59,584 bases of DNA, taken from NCBI GenBank assembly GCA_005502875.1, contig SCMV01000022.1:1-59584 (forward strand), in the 5' to 3' direction. The DNA comes from Comamonadaceae bacterium 2PF (GTDB taxonomy: Bacteria; Pseudomonadota; Gammaproteobacteria; Burkholderiales; Burkholderiaceae_C). This document shows positions 19,910 through 29,906 of this stretch, piece by piece (within the stretch, counting starts at the first letter, position 1; the number at the start of each line of letters is the position of its first letter). Made by a program: the position numbers and the translations under genes. Under the pieces are notes generated by a model, which saw nothing but the letters and a program-made list of their open reading frames with translations, ran no database searches and was not told the DNA's origin.

Positions 19910-21309
19910 TGACTGTCCTGACCCTGGGCTTGAACCACCACACGGCCGCCGTTGACCTGCGCGGCCGCTTTGCTTTCGCGGTGGACCAACTCGCCCCGGC
20001 GCTCAAGCACCTGCACGAGCGCCTGACCGGGTCTCCGCAGTCTGCCCAGCCTGAGGTCGCGCTGCTGTCGACCTGCAACCGCACCGAGCTGTATTGCGCC
20101 GTCAACGGTGTGGGCGCCTCACCTGAGGCCCTGCGCCACGTCGCGGTCGACTGGCTGGCCCAGATCGGCCGTGTTGGCGCCGACGAGCTGCTGCGCCACA
20201 CCTACCTGCTCGAAAACAGCCAGGCCGCTCGCCACGCCTTCCGCGTCGCCAGCGGGCTCGACTCCATGGTGCTGGGCGAGCCCCAGATCCTGGGCCAGAT
20301 GAAGCAGGCCGTGCGCGAGGCCGACACCGCCGGCACCCTGGGCACCACGCTGCACCAGCTCTTTCAGCGCAGCTTCGCCGTCGCCAAAGAGGTGCGCACC
20401 TCCACCGAGATCGGCGCGCACTCCATCAGCATGGCCGCCGCCGCCGTGCGCCTGGCGGCCGAGCTGTTCGAAGACCTGGGCCGCACCAAGGTGCTCTTCG
20501 TGGGCGCCGGCGAGATGATCGAGCTCACCGCCACGCACTTCGCTGCCCGCACCCCACGCGCCATGGCCGTGGCCAACCGCACGCTCGAGCGCGGCGAAAA
20601 ACTCGCCACCCACCTGGGCGCGCAAGCCATCCGCCTGGCCGACCTGCCCGATCGCCTGCACGAGTTCGACATCGTCGTTTCCTGCACCGCCAGCACCCTG
20701 CCCATCATCGGCCTGGGCGCGGTCGAGCGCGCGCTCAAGGCCCGCAAGCGCCGCCCCATGTTCATGGTCGACCTGGCCGTGCCCCGCGACATCGAGCCCG
20801 AGGTCGCGCGCCTGGGCGACGTCTACCTCTACACGGTTGACGACCTCTCCGCCCTGGTGCAGACCGCTGGCGAAAAGCGCCAGGCCGCCGTCGCCCAGGC
20901 CGAAGCCATCATCGAGACCGGTGTGCAAGGCTTCGTGAGCTGGCTCGACCAACGCACCACCGTGCCCCTGATCCAGGCCCTGCAGGCCCAGGCCGACGAC
21001 TGGCGCGCCACCGAGATCGCCCGCGCCCGCAAGCTGCTGGCCAAGGGCGAAGACATCGAGGCCGTGATGGAGGCCCTCTCGCGCGGGCTCACACAGAAGA
21101 TGCTGCACGGCGCCCTGGCAGAGCTGCACAGCGCCGACGCGCGCCACCGCCCGCAGGTGGCGGCCTCGCTGTCGCGCCTGTTCCTCAGGGGTGAACCGCC
21201 GCGCCTGAACCCCACGGCTCAGCCCACTGCCGCGCATCGCCAGCCAAGCGACCCCGCCTTCCCGGGCAGCGCTCAGCCGACCCCGCCTCACGGGGAGCCC
21301 GACGCGTGA
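19909..21309 (+). CDS. hemA: Glutamyl-tRNA reductase
   Basis: HemA reduces glutamyl-tRNA to glutamate-1-semialdehyde, the first step of C5 heme synthesis. The 466-aa protein has the family N-terminus [13 protein letters not shown], the catalytic cysteine in STCNRTELY, the [15 protein letters not shown] motif, a Rossmann segment [12 protein letters not shown], and a helical C-terminal dimerisation domain followed by a Pro-rich tail. The ATG at 19909 fits homologues; a TTG at 19903 is an alternative. The stop overlaps the prfA start (GTGA), so the two are coupled, an arrangement well known in proteobacteria. Confidence 0.96.
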   Translation: MTVLTLGLNHHTAAVDLRGRFAFAVDQLAPALKHLHERLTGSPQSAQPEVALLSTCNRTELYCAVNGVGASPEALRHVAVDWLAQIGRVGADELLRHTYLLENSQAARHAFRVASGLDSMVLGEPQILGQMKQAVREADTAGTLGTTLHQLFQRSFAVAKEVRTSTEIGAHSISMAAAAVRLAAELFEDLGRTKVLFVGAGEMIELTATHFAARTPRAMAVANRTLERGEKLATHLGAQAIRLADLPDRLHEFDIVVSCTASTLPIIGLGAVERALKARKRRPMFMVDLAVPRDIEPEVARLGDVYLYTVDDLSALVQTAGEKRQAAVAQAEAIIETGVQGFVSWLDQRTTVPLIQALQAQADDWRATEIARARKLLAKGEDIEAVMEALSRGLTQKMLHGALAELHSADARHRPQVAASLSRLFLRGEPPRLNPTAQPTAAHRQPSDPAFPGSAQPTPPHGEPDA

Positions 21310-22442
21310 GCCGCTCGCTCGCGCCCGCCCTGGCCTCATCGCTCGACCGCCTGGCTCGCCGCCTGCAAGAGCTCGACGCGGCCCTGGCCGACCCCGCCAT
21401 CGCCGCCGACAACCGGCGCTTTCGCGACCTCTCGCGCGAGCACGCCGAGGTCAGCGCCGTGTGTGACCTGGCCCAGCGCCACACCCGCCGCCAGCAAGAC
21501 CTCGTCGAGGCCCGCGAGATGCTGCAAGGCGCTGGCGACGATCTTGAACTGCGCGCCATGGCGCAAGACGAAATCACCCAGGCCGAAGCCGACCTCGAGC
21601 AGCTCATCGACCACCTGCAGACCGCCCTGCTGCCCCGCGACCCCGACGACGCCCGCCCGGCCTTCCTCGAGATCCGCGCCGGCACCGGCGGCGAAGAATC
21701 GGCCCTGTTCGCCGCCGACCTGGCCCGCCTGTACACCCGCTTTGCCGAGCGCCGAGGCTGGCGCTGCGAGGTGATGTCGGCCAGCGACTCCGACCTGGGC
21801 GGCTTCAAGGAAATCGTGCTGCGCTTCGAGGCGGACAAGCCCGACCCAACGCTGCTCACAGGCGTCTACGGCCAACTCAAATTCGAGTCCGGCGGCCACC
21901 GCGTGCAGCGCGTGCCCGCCACCGAATCGCAAGGCCGCATCCACACCAGCGCCTGCACCGTGGCCGTGTTGCCCGAGCCCGACGAGGCCGAAGAGGTGCA
22001 GATCAACCCCGCCGACCTGCGCATCGACACCTACCGCGCCAGCGGCGCCGGCGGCCAGCACATCAACAAGACCGACTCGGCCGTGCGCGTCACGCACATC
22101 CCCACCGGCATCGTCGCCGAGTGCCAGGACGACCGCAGCCAGCACCGCAACAAGGCCAAGGCCCTGGCCGTGCTGGGCGCGCGCATCCGCGACCAGGAGC
22201 GCATCGCCCGCCAGGCCAAAGAGGCCGCCACCCGCAAGGGCCTGGTCGGCACGGGCGATCGCTCCGATCGCATCCGCACCTACAACTTCCCGCAAGGGCG
22301 GCTCACCGACCACCGCATCAACCTCACGCTCTACAAGCTGGGCGCGGTGATGGAAGGCGATCTCGACGAGGTGATCGCCGCGCTGCTGTCGGCCCAGGCC
22401 GCCGAACAACTCGCCGAGCTGGAGGCTGCGCATGGCATCTGA
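21306..22442 (+). CDS. prfA: Peptide chain release factor 1
   Basis: RF1 reads UAA and UAG stop codons. The 378-aa product has the PAT anticodon-like tripeptide (RVPATESQG), which separates it from RF2 (SPF), and the catalytic GGQ in GAGGQHIN. It is slightly longer than the E. coli protein at the N-terminus ([12 protein letters not shown]). The GTG at 21306 overlaps the hemA stop by 4 bp, and the 3' end overlaps prmC by 11 bp. The next gene modifies the GGQ glutamine of this protein. Confidence 0.96.
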   Translation: MSRSLAPALASSLDRLARRLQELDAALADPAIAADNRRFRDLSREHAEVSAVCDLAQRHTRRQQDLVEAREMLQGAGDDLELRAMAQDEITQAEADLEQLIDHLQTALLPRDPDDARPAFLEIRAGTGGEESALFAADLARLYTRFAERRGWRCEVMSASDSDLGGFKEIVLRFEADKPDPTLLTGVYGQLKFESGGHRVQRVPATESQGRIHTSACTVAVLPEPDEAEEVQINPADLRIDTYRASGAGGQHINKTDSAVRVTHIPTGIVAECQDDRSQHRNKAKALAVLGARIRDQERIARQAKEAATRKGLVGTGDRSDRIRTYNFPQGRLTDHRINLTLYKLGAVMEGDLDEVIAALLSAQAAEQLAELEAAHGI

Positions 22443-23373
22443 GCGAGACACCTTGCCGCCTCAGCCCGCCCTCGTGCAGCGTGCACCCACCACGGCCTCC
22501 GACACGCCCCTGCCCGACGCCTTCGACCCGCCCCCGCGCACCGTCGCCGAGGCCCTGCAGCAGGCCCGCTCGGCCGGCCTCGACCGGCTCGACGCCCAAC
22601 TGATCGCCTGCACCGTGCTGGGCGTGCCTCGCAGCTGGGTGCTCGCACACGACAGCGACCCCCTGCCCACAGAGCACCTGCCTCGCCTGCTCGACTGGCT
22701 GCGCCGCCGCGCAGCGGGCGAGCCCTTCGCCTACCTGCAGGGCGAAAAAGAGTTCTTCGGCCTGCTGCTGCGCGTCACCCCTGACACGCTCATTCCCCGC
22801 CCCGACACCGAAACCCTGGTGCAATGGGCGCTCGAGTTGCTGCCGCCCGACCATCCGCGAAACGTCGCCGACCTGGGCACCGGCAGCGGCGCCATCGCAT
22901 TGGCCATCGCCAGCCAGCGCCCGCAAGCCCAGGTCACGGCGGTCGATTTCTCGGCCGGTGCGCTGGCCGTGGCCCTGGGCAACGCCAAGCGCCACGCCCT
23001 GGGCAATGTGCAAGGCCTGCAAGGCAGCTGGTTCGAGCCCTTGGCAGGCCAACGCTTCGACCTCATCGCCAGCAACCCCCCCTACATCGCCGAGGGCGAC
23101 CACCACCTGGCCGCCCTGCACCACGAGCCCCGCACCGCCCTGACCGCCGGCGCGGACGGCCTGGACGACCTGCGCCACATCACCCGCCAGGCACCCGCCC
23201 ACCTGAAACCACGCGGCTGGTTGCTGTTGGAGCACGGCCACGACCAGGCCCCACAAGTGCAACAGTTGTTGCAGGCGGCCGGCTTCACCGACGTGAGCAC
23301 CCGCTTCGACCTTGGGGAGCGGCCACGCTGCACCGGCGGCCGGTGGCCAGGGACCCAACGGACCACGGGTTAA
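22432..23373 (+). CDS. prmC: Release factor glutamine methyltransferase
   Basis: PrmC methylates the GGQ glutamine of RF1 and RF2. The 313-aa protein has a helical N-terminal domain, the PRPDTETLV motif, SAM-binding [13 protein letters not shown] and the NPPY active-site motif ([11 protein letters not shown]). About 35 residues at the N-terminus are a Pro/Thr-rich extension not usual in the family, so a later start inside prfA's end is possible. It overlaps prfA by 11 bp. Confidence 0.93.
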   Translation: MASERDTLPPQPALVQRAPTTASDTPLPDAFDPPPRTVAEALQQARSAGLDRLDAQLIACTVLGVPRSWVLAHDSDPLPTEHLPRLLDWLRRRAAGEPFAYLQGEKEFFGLLLRVTPDTLIPRPDTETLVQWALELLPPDHPRNVADLGTGSGAIALAIASQRPQAQVTAVDFSAGALAVALGNAKRHALGNVQGLQGSWFEPLAGQRFDLIASNPPYIAEGDHHLAALHHEPRTALTAGADGLDDLRHITRQAPAHLKPRGWLLLEHGHDQAPQVQQLLQAAGFTDVSTRFDLGERPRCTGGRWPGTQRTTG

Positions 23374-23532
23374 ACCCATGCACGACACAGGGCGCGATCG
23401 CTAGCCTTGTTCTCCCATCGCGCCAAACCCATCAGGCAAAAATGCCCCAACAAGGGCACACAACTCGGGCCCACAAACCGGGCTCGCTTGCCTAGCATGG
23501 GCTGTCATGGACGTGGTCCCCAGGAGTGCCGC

Positions 23533-24348
23533 ATGCGCCAAGCCCAACACCGCCGCCCCCTCGCCAACCGGCCCGCTCAACAGCTGGCCAGGTTCGCGCG
23601 CGCGCTGGCCGCTGTGGCCACGCCCGGCATCTTGTTGCTGGCAGGCGCCCTGGTTGCCCCCTCTCACGCCCAGATGGTGCCTCGCGGTGCCCACATCCTC
23701 AGCCAGGGTGGCACCGGCGACGGCATCACCACCGCCCGCCTGCCCTGGCCTGCACGGCTGGGTTCGCTGCCCTCCGCCGACCGCGCCGCAGGCAGCGATG
23801 GCGCAGGCCTCGCCCTGCGCGACAGCGGCCCCTGGCCCAACTGGGAAGGTCGCATCGGCGCCGTCATCGAGCGGCCCGTCAACCCCGTGCGCGACAGCTT
23901 CGTGCTGGCCCAGCCCGTCGAAGGTGGCCTGCGCATGCGCAGCCTGCACGTCCTGGCCGACCACTATGTCGACGGCGGGTTTCGCGCCACCGTGGGCCTG
24001 GTCAGCGGCGAAGCCGGTCAGGCCTGGTGGTCCAGCGGCGAACACGGCGGCGGCCTGAACCTCAGCCTGCAGCAGCTCGACACCCTGGGCGCCCCCCTGG
24101 GCCTGAGGCGTCGCAACCTGCTGCCCCAGGCACAAGCCTACGTGGGCGCGGGCTACAGCACCCGCACCGACGCCATCGGGCAGGCCACCACCTGGCGCTT
24201 CAACGCCGATTTCGGCCTGCTCAACACAGACCCGGACAGCACCGACCGACTCACAGGCTTGCTGCAGGGCGATCGCTCTGTGAATGACCTGGTGCGCGGC
24301 CTGCGCATGCGCCCGGTGGTCAAGGTCTCGGTCGGCTACGCCTTCTGA
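23533..24348 (+). CDS. Secreted beta-rich protein, possible outer-membrane barrel
   Basis: 271 aa. The ATG at 23533 has a good AGGAG site 7 bp upstream; the frame extends upstream but looks non-coding there. A signal peptide ends near SHA-QM (hydrophobic about residues 20-45). The mature part alternates short polar and hydrophobic runs and ends in VKVSVGYAF, an aromatic C-terminus like that of outer-membrane barrels. AYVGAGYSTRTDAIG and WRFNADFGLLN also look like strands. I cannot name a family. It is inserted between prmC and grxD in an otherwise standard housekeeping series. Confidence 0.7.
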   Translation: MRQAQHRRPLANRPAQQLARFARALAAVATPGILLLAGALVAPSHAQMVPRGAHILSQGGTGDGITTARLPWPARLGSLPSADRAAGSDGAGLALRDSGPWPNWEGRIGAVIERPVNPVRDSFVLAQPVEGGLRMRSLHVLADHYVDGGFRATVGLVSGEAGQAWWSSGEHGGGLNLSLQQLDTLGAPLGLRRRNLLPQAQAYVGAGYSTRTDAIGQATTWRFNADFGLLNTDPDSTDRLTGLLQGDRSVNDLVRGLRMRPVVKVSVGYAF

Positions 24349-24459
24349 AAGCCACGCAGAGGCTTGCGCCCCTGCAAGCCGGGTGTCCCTGCGCGCCGCT
24401 CAGGCGAGCAGGCCTGATATAACCGGGCCTGTTTTCGATTTCCCCCGAGAGAAGCACCC

Positions 24460-24771
24460 ATGAGCGACGTTCAACAACGCATCGATGCCCTGGTCAAAGG
24501 CCACAAGGTGGTCCTGTTCATGAAGGGCACGGCCCAGTTCCCCCAATGCGGTTTTTCCGGTCGCGCCATCCAGATCCTCAAGGCCTGCGGCGTGCAGGAC
24601 CTGCAGACCGTCAATGTCCTGGAAGACGAAGCCATCCGCCAAGGCATCAAGGAATACGCCAACTGGCCCACCATCCCGCAGCTCTACGTCAACGGTGAGT
24701 TCGTGGGCGGCTCCGACATCATGATGGAGATGTACCAGTCCGGCGAGCTGCAGCAGGAACTGGCCAAGTGA
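24460..24771 (+). CDS. grxD: Monothiol glutaredoxin, Grx4 type
   Basis: The 103-aa protein has the monothiol CGFS site (C30), an [10 protein letters not shown] lead-in, the glutathione-binding [12 protein letters not shown] stretch and the GGSDI motif. Grx4 proteins carry or transfer [2Fe-2S] clusters and work with BolA. A TATAAC at 24418-24423 upstream could be a -10 box, but no matching -35 is seen. The stop overlaps the ubiX GTG start (GTGA). Confidence 0.96.
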   Translation: MSDVQQRIDALVKGHKVVLFMKGTAQFPQCGFSGRAIQILKACGVQDLQTVNVLEDEAIRQGIKEYANWPTIPQLYVNGEFVGGSDIMMEMYQSGELQQELAK

Positions 24772-25340
24772 GTTCAAAGGTGCCGCGCCTGATCGTCGGC
24801 ATCACCGGCGCCAGCGGCGCGGCCTACGGGGTGCGCCTGCTCGAGCGCGCCCGCGACATCGGCGTGCAGACGCACCTGGTGGCCACGCCGGCCGGCATCC
24901 TCAACGTGCACCACGAACTGGGGCTCGGCCGCGCCGAACTCGAAGCGCTGGCCACCCAGGCCCACGCACCCGGCGACGTCGGCGCCTGCATCGCCAGCGG
25001 CAGCTTCACCACCGATGCGATGGTGATCGCCCCCTGCTCGATGAAGACCCTGGCATCGGTGGCGCACGGCTTTGGTGACAACCTGCTGACCCGGGCGGCC
25101 GACGTCACCCTGAAAGAGCGTCGCCGCCTGGTTCTGATGGTGCGCGAAACGCCCTTCAACCTGGCGCACCTGCGCAACATGACGTCCGTCACCGAGATGG
25201 GCGGCATCGTCTTCCCGCCGCTTCCGGCCTTCTACAACAAGCCGCAGACCATTGCGCAGCTCGTCGACGACACCGTCGAGCGGGTGCTGCAACTGGTGGG
25301 CATCGAAGGCGCGCGGCCCAGCGAGTGGCAGGGGCTCTGA
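24768..25340 (+). CDS. ubiX: Flavin prenyltransferase
   Basis: UbiX makes prenylated FMN, the cofactor of the UbiD decarboxylase in ubiquinone synthesis. The 190-aa protein has the flavoprotein start [19 protein letters not shown], the [18 protein letters not shown] segment, the LMVRETPF motif and the [10 protein letters not shown] loop. The GTG at 24768 overlaps the grxD stop by 4 bp. Confidence 0.95.
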   Translation: MSSKVPRLIVGITGASGAAYGVRLLERARDIGVQTHLVATPAGILNVHHELGLGRAELEALATQAHAPGDVGACIASGSFTTDAMVIAPCSMKTLASVAHGFGDNLLTRAADVTLKERRRLVLMVRETPFNLAHLRNMTSVTEMGGIVFPPLPAFYNKPQTIAQLVDDTVERVLQLVGIEGARPSEWQGL

Positions 25341-25392
25341 GCAGCCGACTCGCGATGCCGCGAACCCAGCTCCGGGTCACAGCGCCCTGGGG

Positions 25393-26145
25393 TCAGCGCT
25401 GAGGCGATTCGCTGACCAGCCTCACACCGGCGCCGGGGCCCTCGGCCCCAGCCATGCGGGTGGTGCCCAGCACGTCATCCGCGCCCTTCCAGGTGCGCCA
25501 AGCCGCCGTGACCATGTTCGGGTACTCCGCCCGGCCGCGGCTGCCGTTGTAGCGTCCCAGGGCCATGAAGAGGTTGCCCTTTTCGCGGTCCAGGTAGTGG
25601 CGCAGGATCACGCAGCCAAAGCGCAGGTTGGTCTGCATGTGAAAGAGGCTGGCCGGGTCGCCCGTGCCGATCAGGCGCGACCAAAAAGGCATGACCTGCA
25701 TGTAGCCGCGCGCACCCACCGACGAGATGGCGTACTTGCGGAAACCGCTCTCGACCTGGATCAGGCCCAGCACCAGGCTGGGCTCCAGGCCTGCGCGCTT
25801 GGCCTCATAACAGACCGTGACCAGGAACTCCTTGCGCACCAGGTCGTCTGGTTTGCGCTTGAGCAGCTTGGTCTCCAGCGAAGCCGCCCAGGTTTCGCAC
25901 TGCTGACGCTGGCGAGCATCGGCGAAGCTCAGCGAGGGCGCGCTGCGCCCGATGGCCGAAGACAGCGCCGTGCGCACCGAGTCGGCCAGGGGCTCTTCGG
26001 CCTGGGCACCGGCGTGCGCCATGCTCGGCACCATCGCCAGACACAGCATCGCCAGACCGACCTGACCGCGCCTCACCCAGCCTCGCACCTCCGGCAACGC
26101 AGGACGGGCAAGTGACCACGAGACAGGGCGCAAGGACGGCAGCAT
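25393..26145 (-). CDS. Periplasmic soluble-type lytic transglycosylase (SLT domain)
   Basis: 250 aa with a signal peptide (hydrophobic about 28-45, cleavage near AHA-GA) and an SLT/goose-lysozyme-like domain. The catalytic glutamate is E132 in LIQVESGF, followed by the GARGYMQVMPF and ALGRYNGSRG motifs. It should cleave the MurNAc-GlcNAc bond of peptidoglycan to give anhydro-MurNAc products. No SH3 or LysM domain is visible. It follows proS on the minus strand with a 36-bp gap and is convergent with ubiX. Confidence 0.88.
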   Translation of the reverse strand: MLPSLRPVSWSLARPALPEVRGWVRRGQVGLAMLCLAMVPSMAHAGAQAEEPLADSVRTALSSAIGRSAPSLSFADARQRQQCETWAASLETKLLKRKPDDLVRKEFLVTVCYEAKRAGLEPSLVLGLIQVESGFRKYAISSVGARGYMQVMPFWSRLIGTGDPASLFHMQTNLRFGCVILRHYLDREKGNLFMALGRYNGSRGRAEYPNMVTAAWRTWKGADDVLGTTRMAGAEGPGAGVRLVSESPQR

Positions 26146-26181
26146 GACAAGGACAACCTTAACCCAGCGACATCGCCCCGG

Positions 26182-27957
26182 TCAGCCGATCTGCAGGCGA
26201 GAAAGCAGCTGACTCAGGACTTCGTTCACGGGCAGCTTGGTGGCTTCCGCGTCCTGACGGCCCTGGTACTCGGCCACGCCGTCTTTCAGACCCTTGTCAC
26301 CGAAGACCACGCGGTGCGGCACACCGATGAGCTCCCAGTCGGCGAACATGGCGCCGGGGCGCTCGCCCCGGTCGTCGAGGATCACGTCCACGCCCTTGGC
26401 CAGCAGCTGCGCGTGCAGCTCGTCGGCCGCGGCCTTGACGGCCTCGGAGCGGTCGTAGCCCACCGGGCAGATCACCACCGTGAACGGCGCGATGCTGTCA
26501 GGCCAGACGATGCCACGCTCGTCGTGCTTTTGCTCGATGGCCGCGCCCAGGATGCGCGTCACGCCAATGCCGTAGCAGCCCATCTCGAAGTGCTTGGGCT
26601 TGCCGTCCACGTCCAGGAAGGTCGCGTTCATGGCCTTGGAATACTTGGTGCCCAGGTAGAACACGTGGCCCACCTCGATGCCGCGCTGGATGGCGAGCAC
26701 ACCCTGGCCGTCCGGCGAGGGGTCACCTTCGACGACGTTGCGGATGTCGGCCACGAGATCGGGCTCGGGCAGGTCACGGCCCCAGTTCACGCCACGGATG
26801 TGAAAGCCCGCCTCGTTGGCGCCGCACACCCAGTCGGCCATGTGGGCCACGGTGCGGTCGGCGATCACCTTGACCGGCTTCTTCAGACCGATGGGGCCCA
26901 GGAAGCCAGGCTTGGTGCCGAAATGCTCGACGATTTCGCTTTCGGTGGCAAAGCGGAAGCCGGCCTTCAGGCCCATGGTCTTGCCGTTGCCATCGGTCAG
27001 CTCCAGCTTGCCGGCCTTGACTTCGTTGAGGTCGTGATCGCCGCGCACCAGCAGCAGCCAGATGGTGGATTGGACGATCTCGCCCTGCTCGTTGGTCTCG
27101 TCGGTGGCCAGCACCAGCGACTTCACCGTCTGCGTCAAAGGCAGGCCCAGCAGCTCGGCCACGTCGGGGCAGGTGCTCTTGCCCGGCGTCGCGACCTTCT
27201 CCATCGCTTGCGTGGCGGCGCCACGTGCAGCGATCAGGGCCACGCCTTCGGCCAGCTCGATGTTGGCGGCGTAGTCGCTGGTGGGGCAGTAGACGATGGC
27301 GTCTTCACCCGTGTCGGCGATCACCTGGAACTCGTGCGAGCGGTCGCCACCGATGGCGCCGGTGTCGGCGGCCACGGCGCGGAACTGCAGGCCCAGGCGC
27401 TCGAAGATGCGGGAGTAAGCGGCGAACATGCCGTCGTAGGTCTTGCCCGCGGACTCGACGTCACGGTCGAAGGAGTAAGCGTCCTTCATCGTGAACTCGC
27501 GGCCCCGCATCACGCCAAAGCGCGGGCGGCGCTCGTCGCGGAACTTGGTCTGGATCTGGTAGAAGTTCTTGGGCAGCTGGCGGTAGCTGCGCAGCTCCTG
27601 GCGGGCGATGTCGGTGATGACTTCTTCGGCGGTGGGCTGGATGACGAAGTCGCGGCCGTGGCGATCTTTGAAGCGCAGCAGCTCGTCGCCCATCTTCTCG
27701 AAGCGACCGGTTTCTTGCCACAGCTCGGACGGCTGCACCACGGGCATGACCAGCTCGACGCAGCCAGCCTTGTTCAGCTCTTCGCGGATGATGCTCTCGA
27801 CCTTGCGGATGCTGCGCAGGCCCATGGGCATGTAGTTGTACAGGCCCGCACCCAGCTTCTTGATCAGGCCCGCGCGCATCATCAGCTTGTGGCTGACGAT
27901 CTCGGCATCAGCCGGGGCTTCTTTCAGGGTGGAGATGAAGAACTGAGAGGCTTTCAT
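26182..27957 (-). CDS. proS: Prolyl-tRNA synthetase, bacterial type with editing domain
   Basis: 591 aa, the length of the bacterial ProS with an inserted editing (INS) domain between class II motifs 2 and 3. Seen are [15 protein letters not shown] at the start, motif 1 region [12 protein letters not shown], motif 2 region [20 protein letters not shown] (class II Arg), the editing insert around 230-400, and motif 3 GIGVTR. The ATG at 27957 is preceded by U-rich sequence and a hairpin instead of a Shine-Dalgarno; a GTG at 27975 is in frame and would lie inside the hairpin. The gene is divergent from rppH. Confidence 0.95.
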   Translation of the reverse strand: MKASQFFISTLKEAPADAEIVSHKLMMRAGLIKKLGAGLYNYMPMGLRSIRKVESIIREELNKAGCVELVMPVVQPSELWQETGRFEKMGDELLRFKDRHGRDFVIQPTAEEVITDIARQELRSYRQLPKNFYQIQTKFRDERRPRFGVMRGREFTMKDAYSFDRDVESAGKTYDGMFAAYSRIFERLGLQFRAVAADTGAIGGDRSHEFQVIADTGEDAIVYCPTSDYAANIELAEGVALIAARGAATQAMEKVATPGKSTCPDVAELLGLPLTQTVKSLVLATDETNEQGEIVQSTIWLLLVRGDHDLNEVKAGKLELTDGNGKTMGLKAGFRFATESEIVEHFGTKPGFLGPIGLKKPVKVIADRTVAHMADWVCGANEAGFHIRGVNWGRDLPEPDLVADIRNVVEGDPSPDGQGVLAIQRGIEVGHVFYLGTKYSKAMNATFLDVDGKPKHFEMGCYGIGVTRILGAAIEQKHDERGIVWPDSIAPFTVVICPVGYDRSEAVKAAADELHAQLLAKGVDVILDDRGERPGAMFADWELIGVPHRVVFGDKGLKDGVAEYQGRQDAEATKLPVNEVLSQLLSRLQIG

Positions 27958-27961
27958 GGCA

Positions 27962-28026
27962 GAAAAAAAGAGCACCGCTCAGTTGAGGCCTTGACAAACG
28001 CCCTAGGCGTTTCGGCTCAGCGGTGC
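27962..28026 (-). promoter_or_regulatory. Attenuator-like hairpin and T-tract in the proS leader
   Basis: On the minus strand the outer arms GCACCGCTGAG and CTGAGCGGTGC (28026-28016 and 27982-27972) pair at 10 of 11 positions. The loop holds a perfect inner stem AAACGCC/GGCGTTT with a 3-nt loop (27996-28012). The outer stem is followed at once by TCTTTTTTT and then, 5 nt later, the proS ATG. No minus-strand gene lies upstream, so the hairpin would terminate the proS transcript itself. It could be an attenuator or a fortuitous palindrome; ribosome access to the ATG would also be affected. Confidence 0.5.
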
Positions 28027-28060
28027 AATAATGAAACCAGTTGAAAATTCGGAGTTGATT

Positions 28061-28708
28061 ATGCTCGACCGTGAAGGCTTCCGGCCCAACGTCGGCATCA
28101 TCCTGCTCAACCATCGGAACCAGGTATTTTGGGGCAAACGCATCCGCACCCATTCCTGGCAGTTCCCGCAGGGCGGCATCAAGCATGGTGAGTCGCCAGA
28201 GCAGGCGATGTTCCGCGAACTCCACGAGGAAGTGGGTTTGCTGCCCGAGCACGTGCGCATCGTCGCACGCACGCGGGACTGGCTCCGCTATGAGGTGCCC
28301 CAGCACTTCATCCGCAAGGACGCGCGTGGCCACTACAAGGGCCAGAAACAAATCTGGTTCCTGTTGCAACTGATGGGCCGTGACTGCGACATGAACCTGC
28401 GCGCCAGCACCCACCCGGAATTCGACGCCTGGCGTTGGCACGAATACTGGGTGCCACTGGAAACGGTGATCGAGTTCAAGCGCGACGTCTACCAGTTGGC
28501 GCTGTCCGAGCTGGCTCGCTTCCTGCCCAAGCCTCACAACGGGGGCGGCAACCGTTACCTGCGTGGCAGCATGCGTGGCACCCAGGGCAGCAAGGCTGAT
28601 TTTGGCGAGGGCTTCGAAAGCGACGACTGGCCCCCCCCCCAAGACACGGCCGGCACCGAACTGACGATGAACGAAATGGGACAGCTGAATTCAGTCGGCG
28701 CCAAGTGA
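28061..28708 (+). CDS. rppH: RNA pyrophosphohydrolase (Nudix)
   Basis: RppH removes pyrophosphate from 5'-triphosphate RNA and starts 5'-dependent decay. The 215-aa protein has the family N-terminus [28 protein letters not shown] before the Nudix box (about 38-60) and its RELHEEVGL end with the catalytic glutamates. The ATG at 28061 has a GGAG site; an ATG ten codons earlier is in frame. Beyond residue 160 is a long variable tail. A run of ten C bases (28631-28640) encodes PPP near residue 192, so slippage would change only the last 20 or so residues. Confidence 0.93.
   Translation: MLDREGFRPNVGIILLNHRNQVFWGKRIRTHSWQFPQGGIKHGESPEQAMFRELHEEVGLLPEHVRIVARTRDWLRYEVPQHFIRKDARGHYKGQKQIWFLLQLMGRDCDMNLRASTHPEFDAWRWHEYWVPLETVIEFKRDVYQLALSELARFLPKPHNGGGNRYLRGSMRGTQGSKADFGEGFESDDWPPPQDTAGTELTMNEMGQLNSVGAK
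28631..28640 (+). repeat. Homopolymeric C10 tract inside rppH
   Basis: Ten consecutive C bases in the variable C-terminal tail of rppH (codons 191-194). It is the longest mononucleotide run noticed in the window. Runs of this length can slip in replication, and can also be a sequencing artefact. Confidence 0.8.
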
Positions 28709-28838
28709 GCCTGATGAATCCACGGCAGCTTCCAAAGCCAAGGCCGCCACGCACTGCCCCACCAGGTTGAGCGGATGGGCGCAGGCCATGGCGGCCTCTC
28801 AATTCAGCGTTTGAGCAGGGCGGCGCCCCGCCCCGCAA

Positions 28839-29906
28839 TCACTCGATCTCGGTCTTGCTGACGCACTCGGCGTCGCCAGGGTTGATGCCGCAGCGCACGC
28901 GCTTGATGATGTTCAGGCCCTGCTTGTTGTAGTGGCCGGCCTTGGCGATGTCGATGCGCGACTCGCGGAACATGATCACGTACTTGGGCACGGCTTCAGC
29001 GGGCAGTTCATCCCAGTACTGTGCGGGGATGCCGGACTCTGCAGCCTTGATCAGCTTGAGCGCGTGGTCGAACTTGGTCAGCCAGTACTCGCGCGAGACC
29101 TGACCGAAGGTGTCAGGGAACTTGCTGCGGTTGATGACCATCTGCACGGTCGGGATCATGATGGGCAGCTTGCCGATGCCACCGGTCTTGCCCAGGCCCT
29201 TGTGCAGCTCGAAGGGCTTGAAGGCCACAGCCGGCAGGGTCACCATGTCGACGTTGCCGTTGTTGAACTTCGGGCCGATGTTGGTCACGTCCACCGACAC
29301 GGGCTGGGCGCCGATGCGCTGGATCATCACGCTTTGGGCCTTGTCGTAGTCGAAAGCGGCGATCTTCTTGCCCGACAGGGCTTCAACGGAATTGACCTTG
29401 CGGTCGCGCACCATCGGGTAGGCGGCGCCCAGGGGGAAGATGCCAGCGACTTCGTAGTTGCCATCGACCATCAGCTTGGAGGCCTTCGGGTCGGCGAACA
29501 CCTGGATGACCTTGCGCACGACTTCGTACGAGGCGTCGATGTCGACCTTGCCGCCCTTGACGATGGTGGTCGAGCCGATGGAGTCGATCGAGGTCGAGAC
29601 CTGGTTGAACTGACGCAGGCGCAGGGCGGTGGAGATGACGGCATCGCACTGACCGGCACGGAAGTCTTCGACCGCCACGCGTTCGTCGACATAGCCCTTG
29701 AGCTCGATGTCCACCTTCTGCTTTTGCATGGTGATGGCGTAGTCGGTGGCCTGGGCATAGACATCACCGGTCTTGCCGGCGACGTCCCAGACACAGACCA
29801 GGGTTTTGGCCTGCGCTGCGGGGGCAACGCCCAGGGCAGCGATGGTGGCGGATGCGGCCAGGGCCAGGGGCTTGGAACGCGAGAGTGCGCGAGAGAACAA
29901 GGACAT
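28839..29906 (-). CDS. Periplasmic solute-binding-like protein (AdeT/DUF6091-like), no transporter nearby
   Basis: 355 aa. A signal peptide ends near AAQA-KTL, so translation starts at the ATG at 29906. The mature protein has a periplasmic binding-protein look (VCVWDVAGKTGDVYAQATDY, FRAGQCDAVISTALRLRQFN) and resembles the group labelled putative solute-binding protein or AdeT, distantly like TRAP-type receptors. Four Cys are present, two of them near the C-terminus (RCGINPGDAEC). No permease is adjacent; the gene stands between rppH (convergent) and proB (same strand, 262-bp gap). The function is unknown; the AdeT efflux label is not supported here by context. Confidence 0.7.
   Translation of the reverse strand: MSLFSRALSRSKPLALAASATIAALGVAPAAQAKTLVCVWDVAGKTGDVYAQATDYAITMQKQKVDIELKGYVDERVAVEDFRAGQCDAVISTALRLRQFNQVSTSIDSIGSTTIVKGGKVDIDASYEVVRKVIQVFADPKASKLMVDGNYEVAGIFPLGAAYPMVRDRKVNSVEALSGKKIAAFDYDKAQSVMIQRIGAQPVSVDVTNIGPKFNNGNVDMVTLPAVAFKPFELHKGLGKTGGIGKLPIMIPTVQMVINRSKFPDTFGQVSREYWLTKFDHALKLIKAAESGIPAQYWDELPAEAVPKYVIMFRESRIDIAKAGHYNKQGLNIIKRVRCGINPGDAECVSKTEIE

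Noticed and set aside
16968-19955. Open plus-strand frame of about 990 codons opposite bioA, queD and queE
   Set aside because: No domain, no ribosome site, and the minus-strand genes match known families with all motifs.
24361-24380. GGCTTGC/GCAAGCC hairpin before grxD
   Set aside because: No T-tract after it; could still be a weak structure, but unsupported.
27991-28031. TTGACA at 27991 as a -35 for rppH
   Set aside because: The only AT-rich -10 candidate (CAATAAT) is 29 bp away, too far; the hexamer is part of the palindrome.
28818-28833. GGGCGG/CCGCCC hairpin between rppH and the binding-protein gene
   Set aside because: No T-run on either side and very GC-rich background, so likely chance.
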